From NCBI RefSeq assembly GCF_024170005.1, contig NZ_JALJXJ010000023.1, forward strand, positions 32,944 through 96,943: a stretch of 64,000 nt of DNA, read 5' to 3'. Shown in pieces: positions 45,620 to 53,868 of this stretch. Within the stretch, counting starts at the first letter, position 1. Each line of letters starts with the position of its first letter. Under the pieces are notes generated by a model. The model worked only from the letters and a program-made list of their open reading frames with translations, was not told the DNA's origin and did no database searches. The position numbers were made by a program, and so were the translations under genes. This stretch comes from Azospirillum lipoferum. Its GTDB lineage: Bacteria > Pseudomonadota > Alphaproteobacteria > Azospirillales > Azospirillaceae.

Positions 45620-47209
45620 TCAGCCGTCAATCCGCGCCGGAAAGCCGTTCACCTGCCGCAGCAGATCGTCCGCGGTCGCGGCCACGCCGTAGACGTAATG
45701 GTCCGGACGCAGGATCGCGGCGACGCAGCCATGCCGGCGGAACCAACCCGCCACGACGCCGTCCGCCTCCTGCAAGGCATCCTGTGGCGGACCGGCATCC
45801 CGGTCGGCCACAATGCCGACGAAACGCGGCGCAAGGCGTTCCATCACGGCTGCCGGAAGCTTCGGCGACGGCAAGGCCAGGGCATCGAACACGATGCGCC
45901 AGCCGCTGCCGCAAAGCTCATCCATCCGGACCGGCTCGGGACCGCCGACGATCCACGGCTGCGGAAAGAGAGTCCCGTTCGCCGGGTGGGCGTCCGGCGA
46001 TATCAGCCCGCTCTCCAGCGCCGGCTGGATGTTCTGCCGCGGTTCGCTGCGGATCGCGCCGCCGCTGGCGGCGATCAGACGGGCATCGCGTTCGCGGGCC
46101 TTCGCAACGTCGCGTTCGCAGATGAGGGCGCCGATCTCCTTGAGCCGTCCGGTCAGACGCCGGACATGATGGCCACGTTCGGTGCCATAACTGTCGAGCA
46201 GCCGGTCGTCGGCCTGCCCGGCCAGCACGGCGCGCAGCTTCCAGGCCAGATTGGCGACGTCCCGCACTCCCTGACACATGCCCTGCCCGAGAAAGGGCGG
46301 CTGCTGGTGCGCCGCATCGCCGGCCACGAAGACCCGCCCGCGCCGCCAGTCCTGCGCCACGAGCGCATGGAACCGGTAGCTGGCCTGTCTCCAGAGCTGG
46401 CCGTCCTCGGGCGTCAGCCAGCGTGACAGCAGCCCCCAGGTTGCCGCCTCGGTCGCCATCTCCCTGGGATCCTCGCCGGGCAAAAGCGAGATTTCCCAAC
46501 GCCGATGGTTCTTCGGGCCGATCACGTAGGTGCAGGGCCGTTGCGGTTCGCAATATTGGATGCTGACGGACGGCAGCTTCGCCAGCCCCCGTTCGTTGAC
46601 CAGCACGTCGACGACCAGCCACGGCTCGTCGAAGATCAAATCCTCCAGTTCGATCCCGACAAGCCGGCGCGCCGTGCTGGAGGCGCCGTCGCAGGCGATC
46701 ACATAACGCGCCCGCACCCGGTGGACGGTGCCGTCGTCACCGGTCAGGTCCAACGCCACCGGCTCCTCTTGCCGATCAATATTCTGGTGGAGATCGATCA
46801 GCTCGCAGCCGAGGGCGACCTCCACGGTCTTCCGGCCCCGCGCCGCTTCGCGCAGAATCGCTTCCACCGGCGGCTGGGTGAACACCAGTGACGGGGGATG
46901 GGCAAGGGGATAGGGTGGATCGACCATTGTAAAGCGTTTGATGAGATCACCGTCGACGCCGTAATACTCCGACGGCGTGAAGGGGGCCGCCCAGGCCGAC
47001 ACCGCGTCGGCGACCCCGATCTGCTGGAACACGCGCATGATTTCATGGTCCAGCGCGATCGCCCGCGGCTTGTCGTAAACCTCGCGCTGGCGGTCGCAGA
47101 CGAAGACCGTCAGGCCATACTGGCCCAGCAGGTTGGCCGCCACCGCGCCGGAGGGGCCGAAGCCGACGATGGCGACGTCGTAAACCGCGCTTGTATGACC
47201 TCCACTCAT
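45620..47209 (-). CDS. FAD-dependent aromatic hydroxylase, MhpA-like
   Basis: 529 residues. Class A flavoprotein monooxygenase: FAD-binding VAIVGFGPSGAVAANLLGQYGLTVFVCDRQ at the N-terminus, the DG motif CDGASSTARRLVGI, and the ribityl-binding VFVAGDAAHQQPPFLGQGMCQGVRDVANLAWKL. Closest pattern is 3-(3-hydroxyphenyl)propionate hydroxylase MhpA, including a C-terminal thioredoxin-like region. It would hydroxylate a phenolic ring next to an OH to give a catechol for the extradiol enzyme in the same operon. It overlaps the FAH gene by 4 bp and is the last gene of the operon. Confidence 0.85.
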   Translation of the reverse strand: MSGGHTSAVYDVAIVGFGPSGAVAANLLGQYGLTVFVCDRQREVYDKPRAIALDHEIMRVFQQIGVADAVSAWAAPFTPSEYYGVDGDLIKRFTMVDPPYPLAHPPSLVFTQPPVEAILREAARGRKTVEVALGCELIDLHQNIDRQEEPVALDLTGDDGTVHRVRARYVIACDGASSTARRLVGIELEDLIFDEPWLVVDVLVNERGLAKLPSVSIQYCEPQRPCTYVIGPKNHRRWEISLLPGEDPREMATEAATWGLLSRWLTPEDGQLWRQASYRFHALVAQDWRRGRVFVAGDAAHQQPPFLGQGMCQGVRDVANLAWKLRAVLAGQADDRLLDSYGTERGHHVRRLTGRLKEIGALICERDVAKARERDARLIAASGGAIRSEPRQNIQPALESGLISPDAHPANGTLFPQPWIVGGPEPVRMDELCGSGWRIVFDALALPSPKLPAAVMERLAPRFVGIVADRDAGPPQDALQEADGVVAGWFRRHGCVAAILRPDHYVYGVAATADDLLRQVNGFPARIDG

Positions 47210-48078
47210 CGGGCCGGCTCCTGTTCGTCACGGATGGCGGTGGCCAGCAGCCCGATGCCGTCGATCTCGACCTCGACACGGTCGCCGTCGCGCATCCAGA
47301 CCGGCGGGTTCCGCGCAAAGCCGACGCCGGCCGGCGTGCCCATGACGATCACGTCGCCCGGCTCCAGCGTCAGGCATTCGGTCAAAATCGCTATGGTTTC
47401 CGCCACCCCCCAGATCATCGAGGCGGTGTTGGCGTCCTGCATCACCTCGCCGTTCAGCCGGCACTGGATCCGCAGACCAGCCGCGCCGGGCGGCACTTCG
47501 TCGGCGGTGACGAGATGCGGCCCGAAGGCGCCGGTTCCGTCGAAATTCTTGCCGATTGTCCATTGCGGGGTCCGCTTCTGGTAATCGCGCACCGAGATGT
47601 CGTTGAAGCAGGCATAGCCAAACACATGCTCCAGTGCCCGTTCGACCGGAACATGGCGGCCGGACCTGCCGATGACCACCGCGAGTTCGGCTTCGTAATC
47701 GAGCTTCTCCGACACCCGTGGACGGATGCCCGGCTCGTCGGCGGCGATCAGCGAGGTGGCGCCGCGCAGGAAGAACCAGGGGTAATCGGGCTTCTCCCGG
47801 CCGCCCTCCTTGGCATGATCGAAATAATTGAGGCCGAGACAGACGATCTTGCCGGGACGGGGAACCACCGGCGCGAGTTTCAGGCCGGAGGCTGCGATGC
47901 GGGGGGCGTCCGAAGCCAAGGCGGCTTCCCCCGCAGCCACGAGATCGGCTCCGGAGGCGAGCGCTTCGGTCAGATCGGCCGGGATGTCCGGCCGCACAGC
48001 GTTCAGGTCGATCACGGCATCGCCGTCCAGCACGCCAATCCGTGTGGTCGCGGCGGAACGGAAGGAAACGAATTTCAT
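47206..48078 (-). CDS. Fumarylacetoacetate-hydrolase-family protein
   Basis: 290 residues. N-terminal KFVSFRSAATTRIGVLDGDAVIDL is a typical small domain. The catalytic domain contains VCLGLNYFDHAKE, LDYEAELAVVIGRSG (metal-binding Glu pair), GYACFNDISVRDYQ, IGKNFDGTGAFGPHLVTADEVPP and GDVIVMGTPAGVGF. Members hydrolyse or isomerise ring-fission products of catechols (for example acylpyruvates or 2-oxo-hepta-dioates). Context implies it acts on the product of the neighbouring extradiol dioxygenase. Exact reaction not decidable. Confidence 0.88.
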   Translation of the reverse strand: MKFVSFRSAATTRIGVLDGDAVIDLNAVRPDIPADLTEALASGADLVAAGEAALASDAPRIAASGLKLAPVVPRPGKIVCLGLNYFDHAKEGGREKPDYPWFFLRGATSLIAADEPGIRPRVSEKLDYEAELAVVIGRSGRHVPVERALEHVFGYACFNDISVRDYQKRTPQWTIGKNFDGTGAFGPHLVTADEVPPGAAGLRIQCRLNGEVMQDANTASMIWGVAETIAILTECLTLEPGDVIVMGTPAGVGFARNPPVWMRDGDRVEVEIDGIGLLATAIRDEQEPAR

Positions 48079-48126
48079 GGTGAGAGGTTCTCTGTCGGAG
48101 TTGGGAGAAGACGTGGCGAAGGTCGG

Positions 48127-49035
48127 TCAGAAGGCGGCAGCCGGCATGAAACGGATCGCCTGCTGGGCCTCCTTGATCGCCGGCGTCGGCGGCTGACCGA
48201 TGCCCCATTGGTCGATCCGCCCCGGCGGCCAGGTCCAATCCTCCGGCCCGCCGGTGGGATAGCTGTCGTCGACCTGGAGCACCTCGGCCGTGTATTCGAT
48301 GACCACGCCGAACGGGCCGACGAAATAGTTGAAAGCGTTGTTGCCCGGTCCGTGACGGCCCGGCCCCCATCCGACAGGATAGCCGGCATCCTTCATGCGC
48401 CCCCCGCCCCGCATCACGGACTCGAGGTCGGGCATCAGGAAGGCGATGTGGTTCAGGCTGTCGCGGTCCGAATCGCCGAAGGCGACGCAGTGATGGTCGC
48501 TGCCGCAACGCAGAAAGGCCATCATCCGCGTACGATCGGACAACGTGAAGCCGAGAGCGCGTTCGAAGAAGGCCTGGGACCGGGAAACGTCGTGGCTGTT
48601 GAGCACCACATGGGCAAGGCGGACCGGGCGGTCGGGAACGGCAGCAGTATCGACATCATGCTCCGCGTCGCCATGGACGAAGCGGAAGATGCGCCCGTCC
48701 TGGTCGGCGATGATCAGGGCCACGCCGCCTCCGGGTTCGGTGACCGGCGCCACCGGTCGAAGGACGCGCCCACCGGCCCCGACCGTCCGTTCGGCCAGCA
48801 CAGGCAGGGCGTCGGCACTGCGTGCCCGGAAGGTGACGTTGCGGATTTCCGTCTGCTCTCCCGGATGCAGGGCCAGGAGATGATGGGCCGGGCCGGTACC
48901 CCGCAGATAGACCGCGCCGTCCTGCCGGTCCGCCACGGCGAGGTTCCACACCTCGGTATAGAACTCCGCCGCAAGGTCGGGATCGGGCACGTTCAGCGCC
49001 ACGCTGCGCAGCGCGGCGACATGAGGCGATGTCAT
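48127..49035 (-). CDS. Type I extradiol (VOC) ring-cleavage dioxygenase
   Basis: 302 residues from ATG 49035, preceded by AAAGGACA; the open frame runs further upstream only as a shadow of the amidohydrolase gene. Two VOC modules. The C-terminal, catalytic module has all three Fe(II) ligands in place: His in RLAHVVLNSHDV, His in SLNHIAFLMPD, and Glu in GVVIEYTAEV. It should therefore be active in meta-cleavage of a catechol. The ATG overlaps the preceding stop. The tail WTWPPGRIDQWGIGQPPTPAIKEA is unusual and may help define substrate. Confidence 0.87.
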   Translation of the reverse strand: MTSPHVAALRSVALNVPDPDLAAEFYTEVWNLAVADRQDGAVYLRGTGPAHHLLALHPGEQTEIRNVTFRARSADALPVLAERTVGAGGRVLRPVAPVTEPGGGVALIIADQDGRIFRFVHGDAEHDVDTAAVPDRPVRLAHVVLNSHDVSRSQAFFERALGFTLSDRTRMMAFLRCGSDHHCVAFGDSDRDSLNHIAFLMPDLESVMRGGGRMKDAGYPVGWGPGRHGPGNNAFNYFVGPFGVVIEYTAEVLQVDDSYPTGGPEDWTWPPGRIDQWGIGQPPTPAIKEAQQAIRFMPAAAF

Positions 49036-50078
49036 GGGAATGTCCTTTGAGCAAGACCCAGAAAGCGCTCGGCATTGCGATGGCGCAGCTGAGCCATCGT
49101 GTCCGCGTCGAAGCCGGCGGCGTCCAGACTGGCCAGCGGGGTGGAATCCTGGAAATTGAAGGGGTGGTCGGTGCCGATCATCAGTTGCGATGCGCCGAAC
49201 AAACCGGTCAGATGGCGGAGTGTCGCCGCGTCGAAGACGAGGGTGTCGAAGAACAGCTTGCGGGCCTGTTCCGCGGGTGATGTGTGGAGGCTGTCGCGCA
49301 AGGCCGGAAACACCTGCCGCGCCCTCTCGAGCCGGGGCAGCAGTGATCCGAGCGTCCCGCCGCCATGGCTGAAGGCCATGCGCAGATCGGGGTGCCGGTC
49401 GAGCAATCCCGCGGTCAGCACCGACGCCGCTGCCAGCCCGACATCGCTGGGATAGCCCAGCACCTGCTGCAGCGGCGCGGGTCCGACCAGCCGGTCCATC
49501 CCGGTCGGGCGGACGGCATGGACGAACACCGCCGCACCGAGGGCTTCGCACGCCTCGAAGAAGGGATCGAACCGCTGGTCGCCGATCGGGACGCCGTTCA
49601 CGTTGCTGCCGATCTCCACCCCGGCGAAGCCCAGCCGGGCCACCGCATGCTCCAGCTCCGCGATGGCGAGGTCGATGTCCTGCAACGGAACCGCGCCCAG
49701 CCCGATCAGGACACCATCGGCGCGTGACACCATGTCGGCGATCTGCTCGTTGATGTAGCGCAGCAGCTGATGGGCATCCCGCGGGTCCAGCCAGTAGGAC
49801 AGCAGTTCCGGCATCGGCGAGACGGCCTGAAGGGCAAGGCCCATGTGCTTCAGGTCGCCGATCCGCTTGCCGGCATCCCAACAGCGGTCCGACACGGTGC
49901 GGTAAATCCCGCCGTCGATCATCACATGACGGTGGCAGGCGTGCGCCGCGGCCATCGACGGCCAATGCGCCGGCACCCGGCTTCCCAGATAGGCCGGAAA
50001 ATGCTCCGGCACGACATGGGCGTGGACGTCGATGCCTCCGCCGGCATGGCATGAACAGGTCGCCGCCCGCTCAGCCAT
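49032..50078 (-). CDS. Amidohydrolase-family decarboxylase (ACMSD-like)
   Basis: About 348 residues; ATG 50078 overlaps the upstream stop by 8 bp, and ATG 50105 is an alternative. TIM-barrel metal-dependent hydrolase: GGIDVHAHVVPEHFP gives the H-x-H metal motif near the N-terminus, then VFVHAVRPTG, FSHGGGTLGSLLPRLER, and the final metal Asp in MIGTDHPFNF. The pattern is that of 2-amino-3-carboxymuconate-6-semialdehyde decarboxylase and of aromatic-acid decarboxylases such as 5-carboxyvanillate decarboxylase. Either a pre- or post-cleavage decarboxylation of the aromatic substrate is possible. Confidence 0.83.
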   Translation of the reverse strand: MAERAATCSCHAGGGIDVHAHVVPEHFPAYLGSRVPAHWPSMAAAHACHRHVMIDGGIYRTVSDRCWDAGKRIGDLKHMGLALQAVSPMPELLSYWLDPRDAHQLLRYINEQIADMVSRADGVLIGLGAVPLQDIDLAIAELEHAVARLGFAGVEIGSNVNGVPIGDQRFDPFFEACEALGAAVFVHAVRPTGMDRLVGPAPLQQVLGYPSDVGLAAASVLTAGLLDRHPDLRMAFSHGGGTLGSLLPRLERARQVFPALRDSLHTSPAEQARKLFFDTLVFDAATLRHLTGLFGASQLMIGTDHPFNFQDSTPLASLDAAGFDADTMAQLRHRNAERFLGLAQRTFP

Positions 50079-50511
50079 GGCACAGCCCGGCGGCTTCGAT
50101 GCCATGGATGCAAATCTCCTCGTCCTCGTCGCCGGTGCCGCCGCTGGCGCCGGCCGCCCCGAGGATCCGTCCGTCCGGATGCCTGATCAGAACCGCGCCG
50201 GTCTGCGGCAGGAAGCGGCCCTGCGCCGTGGCGGCCAGGGAGACGAAGAAGTTCGGGTTGTCCGCCGCGCGCTGCCCCAGAAGGCGGCTCGACGCGCCCA
50301 TGCCCACCGAGGCCCACGCCTTGCCGATGGCGATGTCGACGCGGAACATGCTGGCGCCATCCTCCCTTTGGATCGCTTTGACATGTCCGGCCTCATCCAG
50401 CACCGCCACCGCCATCGCCCGGTAACCCAGCCGCCGCGACTGGGCGAGCGCTTCCGCGATGATCCGGTTGGCGAGATCGAGGGTCAGGGTGGTTGGCAAC
50501 GAGTCCGTCAT
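50071..50511 (-). CDS. GlcG/HbpS-family protein
   Basis: 146 residues. Single GlcG-like domain: LTLDLANRIIAEALAQSRRLGYRAMAVAVLDEAGHVKAIQREDGAS at the N-terminus and GAVLIRHPDGRILGAAGASGGTGDEDEEICIHGIEAAGL at the C-terminus. Members (GlcG, HbpS, PduO C-terminal) bind heme or cobalamin or small ligands and often accompany catabolic operons, with no settled role. No signal peptide, so cytosolic. Confidence 0.85.
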   Translation of the reverse strand: MTDSLPTTLTLDLANRIIAEALAQSRRLGYRAMAVAVLDEAGHVKAIQREDGASMFRVDIAIGKAWASVGMGASSRLLGQRAADNPNFFVSLAATAQGRFLPQTGAVLIRHPDGRILGAAGASGGTGDEDEEICIHGIEAAGLCHG

Positions 50512-50557
50512 CGGTTTCTCCCACGGAAAATATCTGTCATTGGAGTTTTGGATGTCC

Positions 50558-51472
50558 TCAGAAGGTCCACCCGCTGCGCAGGGCCAGGCTGGTGCCTTGC
50601 GTGTGGCTTTCCGCCCCGAAATCCTGGAGCAGGGTTCCCTGAAGCGTGAACGGGAAGCCGCGGCGCATGAAGTTGACGCTGAGACCGGCGGAATAGACGC
50701 GCGACCGGACGGTGGAGGTCAGGCTGGCCGCACTGTCATCCTGGATCTGCTGATAGAGCACCCCGACCGGACCGACGGTGAAGTCACCGAAATGCTGGCC
50801 CAGCGCCGCTTCTATCTTCAGTTCGGTGCCGGTGTGGTAATGGGTGGTCGGGTTGGTCGTGTTGAAATCGACCCGAACCATCGACGACGCCTCGAAGCCC
50901 GACGGCGAGATGTAGGTCACCGCGGCATGCGGGCCGAAGGTCCAGTAATTGTTCCCCGGATTGAACAGCGTGTGGGTGGAATAGGAGCCGACCGGAGGCT
51001 GGATCGCGACGCCGGTGTTCACGAACACATCGTCGAAATGCCATTGCAGCAGGAACGGCTCGATCGTGGTGTCGGCGAATCCGGTTTTGGCGTCATGCAG
51101 CCCCATCGTGCCCCGCGGCGCATGAACGTCGAAACCGCCGTTGATGGTCTCGATCGGCTGGGCGATCAGGAAACCCCATTTCGCCCCCAGGATCTCGATG
51201 TCCGTCATCCGGATATAGGAGGGGGTGGTGACGTTCACGAACTGGCCGAAATTGTTGTCGATCTTGTGTCCGGACTGATCGTGCAGGGATGAATTGTAGG
51301 CGAAGACCGAACGCAGCCCGAAGGTTCCTCCCGGCGTCGTCGGCGGGAGCATGCCGGAACCGAAGAAAAGAATGCCGGTGGGGCTGGACCATTGAAAATT
51401 CTCGGTCGCCCAGGCCGATCCGGCGGACATCATCGTCAGGCTGACGAGAGCAGCCTTCACCCATTTCAGCAT
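50558..51472 (-). CDS. Outer-membrane channel of the phenol meta-pathway family (MetA_deg/SphA-like)
   Basis: 304 residues with signal peptide MLKWVKAALVSLTMMSAGSAWA. The mature part is rich in amphipathic beta strands ending in Phe (ALRSGWTF), as in outer-membrane barrels. The WGFLIAQPIETINGGFDV, TTIEPFLLQWHFDDVFVNTGVAIQPPVGSY and GPHAAVTYISPSGFEASSMVRVDFN segments match the family found next to aromatic meta-cleavage genes. Likely admits an aromatic compound across the outer membrane. Confidence 0.83.
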   Translation of the reverse strand: MLKWVKAALVSLTMMSAGSAWATENFQWSSPTGILFFGSGMLPPTTPGGTFGLRSVFAYNSSLHDQSGHKIDNNFGQFVNVTTPSYIRMTDIEILGAKWGFLIAQPIETINGGFDVHAPRGTMGLHDAKTGFADTTIEPFLLQWHFDDVFVNTGVAIQPPVGSYSTHTLFNPGNNYWTFGPHAAVTYISPSGFEASSMVRVDFNTTNPTTHYHTGTELKIEAALGQHFGDFTVGPVGVLYQQIQDDSAASLTSTVRSRVYSAGLSVNFMRRGFPFTLQGTLLQDFGAESHTQGTSLALRSGWTF

Positions 51473-51571
51473 CGAGGTGTCTCCTTCCCTTGAAGTCGCT
51501 CATCGGCCGTCGTTGAGTGCGGCCATTCTTTGTGGTGGCGCGGCGTCGCGGAATCGGCGCCGCAGGACGGG

Positions 51572-52228
51572 TCAGACGAAGCTGGCAAGCATCCGCTCGG
51601 CCGGGGGGCGCGGAACCGTGAAGCGGATCGGCTTCCAGTCGGCCGCCGCCGGACGCTCCAGACAGCTCTCCAGCCAGGCTTCCATGTGCGGGTAGTCGCC
51701 GATCCCGATGCCGGCCAGCGGCACCAGGGACATCAGGGCGGCGATGTTGAGGTCGGCCACGGTGAACCGGTCACCCAACACGTGCGACCGCTGGGCGAGA
51801 TGGGCCTCCAGCACACGGAAGGGACGGTCGAGCCGGGCGATCATCTGCTGGAACTCCGCCGGATCGCGGTCCGCCTCGGCGAACAGGAAGCGGTTGCAGG
51901 CCGCCAGCAGCAGCGGCTTTTCCACCTCGGTCACCGCCCAGAAGCTCCACTGGGTCGCCTGCCCCTCTTCCCACAGATCGGCCGGGGCCAGCGTTCCGCC
52001 GAATTTGCGGGCCAGATAGAGATTGATTGCCAGGGATTCGAAGATCGCCCGTCCGTCATCGACCAGCACCGGCACCCGTCCGTTGGGATTGATGCGCAGG
52101 AACTCCGCGCTGCGGGTGCCGCCATGCAGGAAATCCGTCGGTTCGTGACGGAAGGGAACCTCCAGTTCCTTCAGCATCCACATCACGCGGTGCGCGCGCG
52201 AAGCCGGCGCTCCATAGAGGGTCAGCAT
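51572..52228 (-). CDS. Glutathione S-transferase
   Basis: 218 residues from ATG 52228 with AAGGAAAC upstream; the longer frame is a shadow of the MFS gene. Thioredoxin-like N-terminal domain (LTLYGAPASRAHRVMWMLKELEVPFRHEP; RINPNGRVPVLVDDGRAIFESLAINLYLARKFGG, with the cis-Pro and glutathione-binding ES) and an all-helical C-terminal domain (HVLGDRFTVADLNIAALMSLV). In this setting it may isomerise a maleyl-type product, cleave an aryl ether or detoxify. The sequence does not decide. Confidence 0.88.
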   Translation of the reverse strand: MLTLYGAPASRAHRVMWMLKELEVPFRHEPTDFLHGGTRSAEFLRINPNGRVPVLVDDGRAIFESLAINLYLARKFGGTLAPADLWEEGQATQWSFWAVTEVEKPLLLAACNRFLFAEADRDPAEFQQMIARLDRPFRVLEAHLAQRSHVLGDRFTVADLNIAALMSLVPLAGIGIGDYPHMEAWLESCLERPAAADWKPIRFTVPRPPAERMLASFV

Positions 52229-52260
52229 CAGATCGTTTCCTTGCTTTCTTAAGGGTTTTC

Positions 52261-53508
52261 TCAGGCGTCTTCGCGGGGAATGGGGCGAAGCCGGGCGATC
52301 AGTGCAAGGCAGGCGCCGCCCAGCGCGCCCAGCACGCAACCCGCCAGGGCCAGGCTGTCGTATCCGAAGCCGTTGGCGAGTGTGCCGCCCAGGATCGGAC
52401 CGATGGCGGCCCCCACCATCAGCATGGCCGGCGTCGATGCCGCGGTCCGGCCGCTTGGGTCCAGGGTCGCGATCAGGGCGAAGATGAAGATGTGGCCGAA
52501 GATGACCAGCCACACGAAAGCGATGGCGCAGACGGCATAAGGCAGGAAATCGGGCATCAGCACCGCCGCGGCACCACAGGCCGCATGCAGCGGCACGGCG
52601 CAGATCGAGACCGCCAGATGCGACAGGCGCCGTTCGAGCACCGCCGCCACCAGCGGCGCCGTCAGATTGACGAAGCCGCTGACCAGCAGAACGAGGCCGA
52701 TCCGGTCCCCGCCGAAGCCATGGGCGACGCCGATGCGCTCGATGAAGCCGAAGATCATGGCCTGGGTGGTGGCCAGACAGGCAACTCCCAGGAACACCAG
52801 CATGCGGACGGACAGCGGCGCGACCGGTGCCGTCACTTTGCCGCCGGCCCCGCCACTCTGCCCGCTTGTGGCGGGGCCGGCGCGATGGCGGGGAAAGGCC
52901 AGGGCCGCAGCGGCCGCGGCCACCGTCTGCAGACCGCCAAGGACCAGGAACAGCGCCTTCACGCCCTGGGTCTCCAGGGCGGCCGGCACCGTGGCGAAGA
53001 ACAGGATGGCAAACAGGGCCGTGCCCAGGTTGCCCAGCCCGAAGAACCGATGGGGGTTCAGGCTGCGGGCCATCGCACCATGGGTCATCGACAGCCCCCA
53101 TCCGGCCCCGATCCCGGCGGCTAGATGCAGAGCGGCCATGGCAGCCAACCCGTCGACGGCCATCAGACCGAAGAAGGATGCAGCCCCCAGCAGGAAGCCC
53201 ACGGTCGCCGTCATCCGGTTGTTTATGGTGCCGAGGCGAGGCGATACCATCAGGCTTCCGCCGAAAACGCCGAGGATGTAGGCCGTTACCAGCATGCCTG
53301 CCTGCTGGGCATCGAGATTTCGGCTCTGCATCAGCGAACCGACCCAGAGCGGCAGCGCCACCAGGTCGACCATGCCGCCGACATTGCAGATGATCAGCGC
53401 CAGGCTGCCGCTCAACGGATAACCCAAGGCGCCCGCTGGTTTCCCGGCTTTGTCTGGTCCTGCTTTGTCGGGGAGGTGCGGCAATGTCGCGGCTTCCGAT
53501 GTGTGCAT
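52261..53508 (-). CDS. MFS transporter, probable aromatic-compound uptake
   Basis: 415 residues from ATG 53508 (GGGGAG upstream). Twelve membrane helices; SLALIICNVGGMVDLVALPLWVGSLMQSRNLDAQQAGMLVTAYILGVFGGSLMVSPRLGTINNR includes the loop 2-3 region. A Gly/Ala linker (GPATSGQSGGAGGKVTAP) separates the halves. First gene of the minus-strand aromatic operon, divergent from the double-TetR regulator. Substrate unknown. Confidence 0.85.
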   Translation of the reverse strand: MHTSEAATLPHLPDKAGPDKAGKPAGALGYPLSGSLALIICNVGGMVDLVALPLWVGSLMQSRNLDAQQAGMLVTAYILGVFGGSLMVSPRLGTINNRMTATVGFLLGAASFFGLMAVDGLAAMAALHLAAGIGAGWGLSMTHGAMARSLNPHRFFGLGNLGTALFAILFFATVPAALETQGVKALFLVLGGLQTVAAAAAALAFPRHRAGPATSGQSGGAGGKVTAPVAPLSVRMLVFLGVACLATTQAMIFGFIERIGVAHGFGGDRIGLVLLVSGFVNLTAPLVAAVLERRLSHLAVSICAVPLHAACGAAAVLMPDFLPYAVCAIAFVWLVIFGHIFIFALIATLDPSGRTAASTPAMLMVGAAIGPILGGTLANGFGYDSLALAGCVLGALGGACLALIARLRPIPREDA

Positions 53509-53868
53509 GTGCGTGATTCTCCCCTCGCGCGCCCATCGGAACGACGGGGCGACGGAAATAGGCCTCGCCAGTTCGGTGGTGGCCGATTGACGGAAAGGCC
53601 GATTGGCGGTGTGGTCGAGCGCGGTTGGTTTGGCTGGAAATCCTGAAGAAGCGCATTGCCTGCGCCGGCGACGCGAAGCGTTGCTCTCCGTCCATCCGGA
53701 CGAACGCCCCACCTTTTCACCGACGCTTGGAGGTGGCAGGCTCCACGGCTGTTGGGCCATTGTGGAGTCGATGTGGCGGGCGTCCGGCGCTCCGCATCAT
53801 GCTTCAGTTACGAATGGTTCGTGCTAGAAACACTGCACGATCTGGAAAATAGAGTCAATATTCTAAAA
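53509..53868. promoter_or_regulatory. Divergent MFS / TetR control region
   Basis: 360 bp without a supported gene. Close to the regulator start it becomes A/T-rich and contains CTTCAGTT (53802-53809) followed by GGTTCG. This resembles one arm of the perfect operator-like palindrome at 55315-55336, suggesting autoregulation and control of the MFS operon by the same protein. Confidence 0.4.
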
